Part shown: in pieces, positions 1 through 6,332 of the stretch | Numbering within the stretch: the first letter of the stretch is position 1 | Layout of the letters: every line of letters begins with the position of its first letter | Assembly: GCA_002313925.1 (NCBI GenBank) | Contig: DCAZ01000118.1 | Location: 3,038-11,568 of the forward strand | Source: Gemmatimonadales bacterium UBA1120 | GTDB taxonomy: Bacteria > Gemmatimonadota > Gemmatimonadetes > Longimicrobiales > Gaopeijiaceae | Reading direction: 5' to 3' | Length of the DNA: 8,531 nt | Position numbers and translations under genes: made by a program | Notes under the pieces: generated by a model | Databases searched by the model: none | Told to the model about the DNA's origin: nothing | Seen by the model: the letters and a program-made list of their open reading frames with translations, nothing else

Positions 1-588
1 TACGAGTGGGCTGCGACACGCCCGCAAGAGTGGCCTCCCAATACAATCGGGCGCTACAGGAACACTGACCCAGTTCTGACTAGCTATCTCATTCGTCTTG
101 GGGTGGAGGGCCGAGGGCAGAACTATCACTCGTTCCCGCAGCGTGATCTCTTTGACAAAATTGGGATCAGGGATGGACTCATTGAGACGGATCCCCAGGG
201 CAACTTCCTTGGTCAGGGGCTCGCATTTATGCCGGCACGTGATTGGGCCAGGCTCGGTAACCTTTACCTGCAGGATGGCATGTGGGATGGCGAGCGCATT
301 CTGCCCGAAGGCTACGTGGAATACGCCTCAACACTTGCTCCGACGTGGGTTTCGGATGGGCGACTCCAATATGGTGGAGCGTTCTTTTGGGTGAACGGTC
401 AGGGTAGTCAGGGGCTGCCCGAGAGCGCCTATAGTATGAGAGGCGCCGGTGGACAGAGTACAACTATTATTCCGACTCATGACCTTGTGGTAGTGCGGCT
501 AGGCAAGTACACAGGTTCAGGACCTGGCGGACAAGCACTCAATCAAGCTTTTGGAATACTTATGGATGCAGTGCCTCCTATCGAGTGA
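1..588 (+). CDS. Beta-lactamase-family serine hydrolase, C-terminal part (5' end outside window)
   Basis: The frame is open from base 1, so this is the last 195 codons of a longer gene that ends in TGA at 586-588. The visible part matches the C-terminal half of the beta-lactamase/PBP-like serine hydrolase family (Pfam PF00144). It has the 'LFDKIGIRDG' segment (about residues 49-58), the helix-region motif 'GLAFMPARDWARLGNLYLQDG' near residues 73-93, 'DGERILPEGYVEYA', and a GAGGQ segment (about residues 148-152) where the family's third active-site motif (KTG/HxG type) falls, followed by the strands 'TTIIPTHDLVVVRLG'. The catalytic SxxK and the YxN motif would lie upstream and cannot be checked. 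Family members are usually periplasmic or secreted esterases, D-aminopeptidases or PBP-like enzymes; the substrate cannot be told. The next gene starts 38 bases downstream, so co-transcription is likely. Confidence 0.88.
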   Translation, partial: YEWAATRPQEWPPNTIGRYRNTDPVLTSYLIRLGVEGRGQNYHSFPQRDLFDKIGIRDGLIETDPQGNFLGQGLAFMPARDWARLGNLYLQDGMWDGERILPEGYVEYASTLAPTWVSDGRLQYGGAFFWVNGQGSQGLPESAYSMRGAGGQSTTIIPTHDLVVVRLGKYTGSGPGGQALNQAFGILMDAVPPIE

Positions 589-613
589 TCCGGTTAATAT
601 GGCCTGCTAGTAA

Positions 614-620
614 AGAGGGG
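614..620 (+). promoter_or_regulatory. Ribosome binding site deciding the start at 627
   Basis: The purine run AGAGGGG lies six bases before the ATG at 627. It favours that ATG over the in-frame GTG at 585, which overlaps the stop codon of the serine hydrolase and has no comparable site in front of it. Confidence 0.6.
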
Positions 621-626
621 ATCAGG

Positions 627-1274
627 ATGATTCGTCATTCCGGCAGCCTTCTAAGGCGATCAGTGAGTTGGGTGATAGGCATGGGCATTCTCGTTGCCAC
701 TCTCTTTGCGATACTCGTCAGGGGTAGTGTCTTTTCCTACGACACATGGGCCTTAGGCGCATCACTATCCCTAGTTTCTGCGGTACTTATGACTGTGCCG
801 CTTTTACTCTTAGGAGCTTGGGTCATTATCCGTGGGTGCGGAATCGTCCGAAGGGTCCAGCTTATGCTTATCCGGGGCGCGATCATGATCGCGTTCATCT
901 ATATGGGTTATGCCGTCTTGTATGTTGCGAGTACAAATACAGTCCCGGATGAGATCCGAGAAGAATACCAGATGATCCATCCGCTCCTGCGTTTAGCTGC
1001 TAGTCCGGTGATTGTCTTTGACCCGAGTGCTTTCAGGCAGCCTGATGGGTCTATGCTAGAGGACTATCGCCTGATGGGCCTATCAGCTAATGAAGCGAAC
1101 CTTCATTTCGTGCAGAAGGATGACCTGATTCATTCGCTTGACCTAGTGACAGATAATAGGTCGGAATGGAGAAATCGTGCCATCGAACTTGGATTTTGGG
1201 CATTTGGTTTCCATTCACTTCATCACCGAGGAGTTGGCGATCATTTGCATGTATCACTAAGGCTCCCAGGTTAA
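627..1274 (+). CDS. Small membrane protein with C-terminal M15-like (LAS-type) metallopeptidase signature
   Basis: The protein has 215 residues. Three hydrophobic segments are visible (about residues 13-31, 42-68 and 79-101). A roughly 110-residue soluble C-terminal part follows. It contains HSLDLVTD at 169-176, giving His-x6-Asp, and DHLH at 205-208, giving Asp-x2-His, with 'WRNRAIELGFWAFGFHSLHH' between them. Known family: M15/LAS peptidases such as VanX bind zinc through His-x6-Asp and a later His in an (E/D)xxH motif, and cut D-Ala-D-Ala or peptidoglycan cross-links. Inference: the C-terminal part is a divergent M15-like domain facing the periplasm. The usual SxHxxGxAxD context is not kept, because Gly and Ala are replaced, so activity is uncertain. 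The start at 627 is chosen for its Shine-Dalgarno site. The alternative GTG at 585 would add 14 residues and overlap the previous gene by four bases (GTGA). Its position after a PBP-like hydrolase fits a cell-wall or D-peptide role. It could instead be an inactive membrane protein. Confidence 0.72.
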   Translation: MIRHSGSLLRRSVSWVIGMGILVATLFAILVRGSVFSYDTWALGASLSLVSAVLMTVPLLLLGAWVIIRGCGIVRRVQLMLIRGAIMIAFIYMGYAVLYVASTNTVPDEIREEYQMIHPLLRLAASPVIVFDPSAFRQPDGSMLEDYRLMGLSANEANLHFVQKDDLIHSLDLVTDNRSEWRNRAIELGFWAFGFHSLHHRGVGDHLHVSLRLPG

Positions 1275-1373
1275 GCAATCATGGGGCAGAGCTAGCGCGA
1301 ACACTGAGTGAGTGGCCTACGGAACTGTTTATTAACATTCCATAGCTCCTTGGGTGTCTTTATATAAGGGTGT

Positions 1374-1389
1374 GCCCGAGTATTCGGGT
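1374..1389 (+). promoter_or_regulatory. Small hairpin in the leader of the TolC-like gene
   Basis: CCCGA (1375-1379) and TCGGG (1384-1388) form a perfect five-base stem around GTAT, with a possible flanking G-T pair. It lies about 30 bases before the ATG at 1420 and just after an AT-rich stretch (TTTATATAA around 1359-1367) that could hold a -10 element. No good -35 at proper spacing was found. The rest of the 145-base gap (1275-1419) shows nothing else I can name. Confidence 0.25.
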
Positions 1390-1405
1390 CGAAGAATAAT
1401 TTCTA

Positions 1406-1412
1406 GTGGAGA
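1406..1412 (+). promoter_or_regulatory. Ribosome binding site of the TolC-like gene
   Basis: GTGGAGA is centred about ten bases before the ATG at 1420. It supports that start, after which a signal peptide begins at once, over the upstream in-frame GTG at 1354. Confidence 0.5.
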
Positions 1413-1419
1413 TATCGAG

Positions 1420-2961
1420 ATGGGGTTGAGGAAGATACAGTTGAAATCGCTTGTGATCTGTGCGGTCCTGGCCGTCTCTCTGATGATTGGTGAGTCGGTC
1501 CATGCCCAAGTTCAGGGCAGGGTTGTGGATCTCACGCTTGAGGGAATGGTAGACTTGGCGCTCAGCAACAGCTTCCGAGTGCGCCAGCTGAATATGGGTG
1601 TCGATCGCACCAGATTCCGTTTGCAGGCGCAGCGTGCAAGACTGCGTTCAAGAGTGGATTTGAATCTATCCGCACCAGATTTAAGGTCGATTTCCGAGAC
1701 GAAGTGGAACTCTACTCTTCAGCGGGATGAAATCATTCATGAGGACTCCAGGCGTCTTGAGGCTGAGTTGTCAATTCGCCAACCCGTCATCCTTTTCGGT
1801 TACCCAACGAACGGTTATCTGTCACTTAACAACAGGGTCTACCGTTACGCACAGACGGAACCCGATGGTGATAAGGACCTACGTTACTACAACCGCTACT
1901 TCATTAGGTACACCCAGCCTTTCTTCCAGGCAAATGGTCTCAAGAACAACATTGAAGAAGCGGAACTCGACCTTGAGGACACTCAGCTGGAATTCTATGA
2001 TGACGTTGTTGAAATCGTCGATGACCTGTCGGGGGACTATTTTGAACTCTTCGAGTCCGCCTATCAGAGGATCATCAATGCGGCTCGGGTGGCTAATCTT
2101 ACAGAAACCGTTGCGGCTGCAGAGGAGTTGGCATTAACGGATACGACACGGGCAATTGACCTAGGCCAAATCCAAGTGGAACTGGCTAACGCCGTGGAGC
2201 AGGTGCAACAGATGGAAAGCCAATTCCGACTTCTGGCTGCGAGTTTAACGATCACCCTGAACCTTTCCCCATCCGACTCGATTACTCTCACACCCGTTAT
2301 TGATGTTCGGCCGATCGAGATTGACGTAGAGCAGGCCACACAATTTGCGCTACAGCTCACACCGCGTATGAGGCAACTGAACATCAGCTATAGGGAAAGT
2401 GAGATTAATCTGGAGAATACGAGAAGCAGGGGTAGCTTTAGGATGGATCTCGCAATGAGTTATGGGCGAGAGATGCAGGATCCGGCTTTCAGGGAGCTGT
2501 GGGACAGGCCGTCAAATACCTACACAATAGACGTAAATGCGTACCTGCCTATCTGGGATTGGGGACAGCGCAGCGCAAGCGTTGCATCCTCCCGAATCGG
2601 GCTAGATCAAGTCCAACTTCGTATTGAACAAGCAGAGCAGCAAATCCGTTCTCAGGTTCAGAATCAAGTACGAAACGTAGAGGAATTCGAAGCACGCACG
2701 CTGGCTATGGAGGGTAATCTGGCGCTAGCAAATGATCTGTCAGCGTCAAGTATCGATTTGTACCGGGAAGGCTCAATCTCGGCCTTGGAGTTGATACAAA
2801 GTTTCCAGAGGGAGTCGGACACGGCGAGCAATTTTCTTGATGCGTACCTGGGTTGGCGCCGTGCACTGCTGCGGATTCAACAGCTTACATTCTATGACTT
2901 TGAGACTATGCTTCCAGTACTTGAGCGGTTCGGAATCCCCATGACTGACCCGAATACCTAG
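1420..2961 (+). CDS. TolC-family outer-membrane efflux/secretion channel protein
   Basis: The protein has 513 residues, close to the usual length of TolC-like proteins. It begins with a Sec signal peptide: basic N-region 'MGLRKIQLK', hydrophobic core, and a likely signal peptidase I site VHA|Q after residue 29. The mature protein starts with 'LTLEGMVDLALSNSFRVRQL', the typical first helix of the OEP repeat. It continues with long amphipathic, glutamine- and glutamate-rich coiled-coil helices, for example around 2150-2230 and 2600-2720. A second OEP half begins near 2320 ('EQATQFALQLTPRMRQL'), and 'YLPIWDWGQR' is a characteristic strand segment of the family. TolC proteins trimerise to form an outer-membrane barrel plus periplasmic tunnel used by tripartite pumps or type I secretion. 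No adaptor (HlyD-like), RND or ABC gene is present within the window, so the partner is encoded elsewhere or outside the window. The start is chosen by the Shine-Dalgarno site and signal peptide. Confidence 0.92.
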   Translation: MGLRKIQLKSLVICAVLAVSLMIGESVHAQVQGRVVDLTLEGMVDLALSNSFRVRQLNMGVDRTRFRLQAQRARLRSRVDLNLSAPDLRSISETKWNSTLQRDEIIHEDSRRLEAELSIRQPVILFGYPTNGYLSLNNRVYRYAQTEPDGDKDLRYYNRYFIRYTQPFFQANGLKNNIEEAELDLEDTQLEFYDDVVEIVDDLSGDYFELFESAYQRIINAARVANLTETVAAAEELALTDTTRAIDLGQIQVELANAVEQVQQMESQFRLLAASLTITLNLSPSDSITLTPVIDVRPIEIDVEQATQFALQLTPRMRQLNISYRESEINLENTRSRGSFRMDLAMSYGREMQDPAFRELWDRPSNTYTIDVNAYLPIWDWGQRSASVASSRIGLDQVQLRIEQAEQQIRSQVQNQVRNVEEFEARTLAMEGNLALANDLSASSIDLYREGSISALELIQSFQRESDTASNFLDAYLGWRRALLRIQQLTFYDFETMLPVLERFGIPMTDPNT

Positions 2962-2985
2962 AGTTGAGAACTTGATCAGAACTGG

Positions 2986-3009
2986 CCTGCCCTCAGGGAC
3001 GGGTTGGTT
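2986..3009 (+). terminator. Possible terminator after the TolC-like gene
   Basis: CCTGCCC (2986-2992) can pair with GGG-A-CGGG (2996-3003) around a TCA loop, giving a seven-pair GC-rich stem with one bulged A and one G-T pair. It is followed by TTGGTT, which is only a weak T-rich tail. It lies 24 bases after the TolC stop and before the tRNA, a sensible place for a transcript end. Confidence 0.35.
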
Positions 3010-3034
3010 GAGTGAACTCATTGAAAACTATAAG
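3008..3034 (+). promoter_or_regulatory. Possible promoter of the tRNA-Ile gene
   Basis: TATAAG at 3029-3034 is a good -10 match and is followed by a GC-rich stretch (TCGGGC), as in many stable-RNA promoters. The tRNA starts 16 bases further on. The best -35 is TTGAGT at 3008-3013, but the 15-base spacer is short. The -35 overlaps a small palindrome, TGAGT-GA-ACTCA (3009-3020). Confidence 0.3.
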
Positions 3035-3048
3035 TTCTCGGGCTCCTT

Positions 3049-3123
<75 letters not shown>

Positions 3124-3126
3124 CTA

Positions 3127-3146
3127 TAGATGTGGGAACTCATCTA
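3127..3146 (+). terminator. Hairpin just downstream of the tRNA (3' trailer or weak terminator)
   Basis: TAGATG (3127-3132) and CATCTA (3141-3146) form a perfect six-base stem around an eight-base loop, starting four bases after the tRNA discriminator base. There is no T-run after it, so it may be a trailer structure used in 3' processing rather than an intrinsic terminator. Confidence 0.3.
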
Positions 3147-3195
3147 AGCACACTAAGTAGCGAATAGGTTGGGCGGACTTTAACTCGGGCCGAAA

Positions 3196-3303
3196 CTGAT
3201 ACCCCTTCCAGACATTACGAGACGAGACTTCGTAGGCGGGACGCTGGTTGGCTTCGGAGCGGCCCTGCTCAGTTCGTGCACCAGGCCTCGTACCGCTCCC
3301 GGG
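3196..3303 (+). other. In-frame Tat lipoprotein leader upstream of the first ATG of the oxidoreductase
   Basis: The frame of the oxidoreductase stays open from the TAA at 3181 to its first ATG at 3304. The translated stretch contains ITRRDFVGG (twin arginine at 3220-3225), a hydrophobic core, and LLSSC (Cys codon 3277-3279). This is a Tat signal peptide ending in a lipobox-like motif. No ATG, GTG or TTG occurs in frame before it. The best candidate start is CTG at 3196, which would place the twin arginines at residues 9-10 and give a protein of 630 residues. ATA at 3199 and ATT at 3214 are less likely. No clear Shine-Dalgarno site precedes any of them. Confidence 0.7.
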
Positions 3304-5088
3304 ATGATGGACCCGTGGACCGGCTATGGTGGGGTAGGCGACTACGCGACCTCCAACGGCAACGTAGCGTCAGTTCGAGATGCCGCTCACCTGATCCGTG
3401 ATGGTCTCCCCCCGGATCTCACAGAGAGCATCGAGGACACGGGTGAAGAATACGACCTTATCATCATCGGTGGCGGGTTTTCTGGGATGGGAGCCGCGTA
3501 TCAGTTTCATAAGCAGAACGGGGGCACCGGCCGATGCCTGATGCTGGACAATCACGCCGTCTTCGGTGGCGAAGCCAAGCAGAACGAGTTCGATGTAGAC
3601 GGCTACCGACTCTATGGACCGCAGGGCTCGAATGACTTTGGTCCCCCTCCAGCGGGGAGCAGCAGCCTGATCGCAGACATCTACAGGGACACGGGCCTTC
3701 CCTTCGAATACGAGTTCGTAGATCAGGACCGGGCGCAAACGACGGTGAGAGCCCCTCTCGAGAACTACTACGGGATGTACTGGGAGGAAGAAAGGTATGA
3801 CACAGGCTACTTCGTAGGAGAAGGTGCCGAGGCCCGCTGGGTAATCAACCCCAGACAAGACAACCTAGCTAGGTTGCCTTGGCCCGATGACTTCAAGGAG
3901 GAACTGAACCGGGTCTTCCGAGACGAGGAGCAGTTCTATGAGGGAGCGGATCTGGACCGCTGGCTCGACAGCATGTCCTACAAGGAGCTTCTTGAAGACG
4001 TGATGGGGTACAGCCCCAGAGTCACGGAGTATTTTGATCCTGTGATTGCTATTTCCATGGGAGGCGTGGGAGCGGACGTCTATTCGGCGTATTCGGCAAA
4101 AGATCTGGAGCTCCCGGGGACCCAGGCCCCCTACCGATATGACAGCAGCCAGGACGACCATGATGTGGGGGTCTACAGTTTTCCAGGAGGGAACACCGGC
4201 ATTATTCGCCATATCGTGAAGTACCTCCTGCCGGATAGCATCGAAGGTAGTGCGACATTCGAGAATATTCTGACGAATCCTATCGATTTTTCGGCTCTGG
4301 ACCGGTCAGGGCAATCGCTCAGGATCCGTCTGAACGCGACAGCGATTGATGTCAGCCATGAAGGCCCCACAGAGAGCGCTGAGCACGTCAACGTGACGTA
4401 CTACCGGGAGGGGAGGATCAGCCGTATCCGAGCAAAGGCGGTTGTCATGTCGATCGGTGGATGGGTCGCTCGAAACATCGTGAGCGACATGCCCGCGGCG
4501 ATCACGGAGGCGTATGAGCACTTTCATCACGCTCCAGTCCTGGTCGTGAATGTCGCGCTCCGGAATTGGCGTTTCTTGGATCGACTCGGGATTTCGTCCG
4601 GTCGCTGGTTCGACGGTTTCGGCGACTTCTTCTCGATTCGAAGGCCGATGATCACAGGCGACTCCACGCAGCCGTTCGATCCGGACAAGCCAATCATCAT
4701 GACCTTCTATGTCCCGTTCAACTATCCCGGGTATTCTATCGAGGAACAGGGGGCTTTAGGCCGGGCTGAATTACTGAGCAAGTCGTATGGCGAGTATGAA
4801 GCCAAAATCATCGAGCAGATGACGCGCATGTTTGCTTCCTCGGGATTCGACGCGCAGTCCGATATTGCTGGGATCGTGCTGAACCGCTGGGGTCACGCGT
4901 ACATCTCGCCACAACCGGGATTTCACTTCGGGACGGAAGGGAATGAAGCACCCAAGGACATTGTGAAGCGGGGCTTCGGTCGTGTTCAGTTCGGTCATTC
5001 AGAACTGAGCGGATACATGTCTCATACCCGGGCGCTCACCGAGGGAGCGCGGGCCGCAGCTCAGCTTTTAGAGGAAGTCCTGTCATGA
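3304..5088 (+). CDS. Spermidine-dehydrogenase-like FAD-dependent oxidoreductase, Tat-exported
   Basis: Coordinates run from the first canonical ATG (594 residues), but the true N terminus probably lies upstream with the Tat leader (from about 3196). Residues 50-66 (counted from 3304) are the FAD-binding Rossmann start, 'YDLIIIGGGFSGMGAAY', with GxGxxG-type glycines 56-58 and 61. The strand ending in 'MLDNH' at 80-84 supplies the acidic residue for the FAD ribose. 'FGGEAKQNEF' (87-96) is very close to the FGGHAKRNEF signature of spermidine dehydrogenases. The C-terminal 'GRVQFGHSELSGYMSHTRALTEGARAA' region is the closing FAD-contact segment seen in such oxidoreductases. Known members oxidise polyamines or related amines; the substrate here is unknown. 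The stop overlaps the next ATG by four bases (ATGA), indicating translational coupling with the DUF1028 gene. By hand sampling the gene looks richer in G+C than the TolC-like gene. Confidence 0.87.
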   Translation: MMDPWTGYGGVGDYATSNGNVASVRDAAHLIRDGLPPDLTESIEDTGEEYDLIIIGGGFSGMGAAYQFHKQNGGTGRCLMLDNHAVFGGEAKQNEFDVDGYRLYGPQGSNDFGPPPAGSSSLIADIYRDTGLPFEYEFVDQDRAQTTVRAPLENYYGMYWEEERYDTGYFVGEGAEARWVINPRQDNLARLPWPDDFKEELNRVFRDEEQFYEGADLDRWLDSMSYKELLEDVMGYSPRVTEYFDPVIAISMGGVGADVYSAYSAKDLELPGTQAPYRYDSSQDDHDVGVYSFPGGNTGIIRHIVKYLLPDSIEGSATFENILTNPIDFSALDRSGQSLRIRLNATAIDVSHEGPTESAEHVNVTYYREGRISRIRAKAVVMSIGGWVARNIVSDMPAAITEAYEHFHHAPVLVVNVALRNWRFLDRLGISSGRWFDGFGDFFSIRRPMITGDSTQPFDPDKPIIMTFYVPFNYPGYSIEEQGALGRAELLSKSYGEYEAKIIEQMTRMFASSGFDAQSDIAGIVLNRWGHAYISPQPGFHFGTEGNEAPKDIVKRGFGRVQFGHSELSGYMSHTRALTEGARAAAQLLEEVLS

Positions 5089-6197
5089 CCATGCAGCGCA
5101 CATCGTCGTTAAAGTCTCACAGCCGGGTGATTCCTCACCTACTACCTTTTGTACTTCTATTGGTGAGTGCGGTAGTCCTTCCAGTTGAGACTTCGAGCCA
5201 AGAGCCAGCAGCCTGGGGTCCCACACTTGAGTTCCACACTTTTTCCATCGTCGCGATTGACCCTCGTACGGGTGAATCTGGTGTGGCGGTTACCACACGA
5301 CGTCCCTGTGTAGGGAATGCGGTGCCATGGGTGCGGCCAGGGGTTGGTGCAGTAGCTACTCAAGGTGGCACTCGGCTGGAGTATGGGAATGAGTTACTTG
5401 ATCTATTAGAGCAAGGCCTTATCCCTCAGGAGGCGATGGATCGGGTTGTTGCTGCTGACGATGGGCGGGAGCGTAGGCAGGTTGGGGTGATCGACATATT
5501 GGGGAGAACCGCACAGTGGACTGGATCTGGTCAATATGGTGCTGAGGCTCAGGGTGATTGGGTCGCGGAGCGAACTGGGTCAACCTTTGCGGTTCAAGGA
5601 AACTCCCTAGTTAGCACAGGAGTAGTTGATCGGGTCGTGGAAGCCTTCCGTGCCAGCGAAGGGTCTGTTCGGCACCTCGCGGACCGGATGATCGAAGCAC
5701 TGTATGCTGGTCAGCTTATCGGCGGAGACGGACGGCATGGGGATACGCAATCCGCAGCTGTCCTCGTAGCTGATCCCCGTCCAGGTAGGTCACGGCGACC
5801 GGATGGCGTGACTGTCGACATCAACGTCTGTGAGCATTCCGAGCCTGTTCGTGAAGTCCGGCGTATTTATGACTCAGTGTCTGAGACACTTGGATTTCGG
5901 ACGCTCCGGCAGTTTGCCGGCCGTGATGTGCTTCAGCTCAAAGTGATGTTGCACGCACTGGGCTATTTCCGCCCTGATACGCTTGAACTCCCGCTCGAAG
6001 ATCCAGGTGCAGAGGTCTATACTCCTGACGTAATGGATGCTGTCGACCGATTCCGCTCGGATCAAGGATGGCAGACTGCAGTTGCTGGCTATGTAGACCA
6101 ACGGACGATCAATCGCCTGTGGGTCCTTCTGGATGAAGTCGGAAAGGCGAATGAGGTGCGAACGATCTTCCTAGAGCTTGCGCGCGTCAGTCGCTGA
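5085..6197 (+). CDS. Exported DUF1028 protein with C-terminal peptidoglycan-binding-like domain
   Basis: The protein has 370 residues. A signal peptide occupies about residues 1-38 (basic N-region, core 'LLPFVLLLVSAVVLP'). Residues about 52-265 match DUF1028 (PF06267, which I recall as belonging to the Ntn-hydrolase clan). It shows 'TFSIVAIDPRTGESGVAV', 'VGNAVPWVRPGVGAVATQ', 'RERRQVGVID', 'AVQGNSLVSTGVVDRVVEAF' and 'GGDGRHGDTQSAAVLV'. Residues about 290-355 resemble a peptidoglycan-binding fold: 'LQLKVMLHALGYF', 'DVMDAVDRFRSDQGWQTAVAGYVDQRTINRLW'. This tail is often found on DUF1028 proteins. The function is not established; a hydrolase acting on a small amide or peptide is an inference from the fold. 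GAGGAA at 5071-5076 lies eight bases before the ATG at 5085, which favours it over the ATG at 5091. The gene overlaps the oxidoreductase stop by ATGA, so the pair is probably co-expressed. A short hairpin, GTCAG-TCG-CTGAC, spans the stop codon (6186-6198) but has no T-run. Confidence 0.9.
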   Translation: MTMQRTSSLKSHSRVIPHLLPFVLLLVSAVVLPVETSSQEPAAWGPTLEFHTFSIVAIDPRTGESGVAVTTRRPCVGNAVPWVRPGVGAVATQGGTRLEYGNELLDLLEQGLIPQEAMDRVVAADDGRERRQVGVIDILGRTAQWTGSGQYGAEAQGDWVAERTGSTFAVQGNSLVSTGVVDRVVEAFRASEGSVRHLADRMIEALYAGQLIGGDGRHGDTQSAAVLVADPRPGRSRRPDGVTVDINVCEHSEPVREVRRIYDSVSETLGFRTLRQFAGRDVLQLKVMLHALGYFRPDTLELPLEDPGAEVYTPDVMDAVDRFRSDQGWQTAVAGYVDQRTINRLWVLLDEVGKANEVRTIFLELARVSR

Positions 6198-6320
6198 CCT
6201 TGGTGACTCAAAATATCCGAGCCTTCCACTCTTGCCGCTACACCAAACTGCAGTCACGATGGATTACTCAGAGATAGCCTGTACGATAGTGCTACGTTCT
6301 GAATCAACATCATGTTTCTA

Positions 6321-6329
6321 GAGGAGGAG
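6321..6329 (+). promoter_or_regulatory. Strong ribosome binding site of the PAL-like gene
   Basis: GAGGAGGAG contains the full AGGAGG core (6322-6327) five bases before the ATG at 6333. It makes that codon the start rather than the in-frame ATG at 6312, which lies upstream of the site. The rest of the 6198-6320 gap shows no convincing promoter or terminator. Confidence 0.75.
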
Positions 6330-6332
6330 CAA

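Noticed and set aside
585..626. GTG start at 585 for the membrane protein, overlapping the previous stop (GTGA)
   Set aside because: No ribosome site in front of it, while the ATG at 627 has AGAGGGG at the right distance. It is kept only as an alternative.
1354..1419. GTG start at 1354 for the TolC-like gene
   Set aside because: It would put 22 extra residues before a normal signal peptide and has no ribosome site; the ATG at 1420 has both.
3370..3858. Long minus-strand open frame opposite the oxidoreductase, and similar frames opposite other genes
   Set aside because: They are antiparallel shadows of well-supported genes, with no recognisable domains or ribosome sites.
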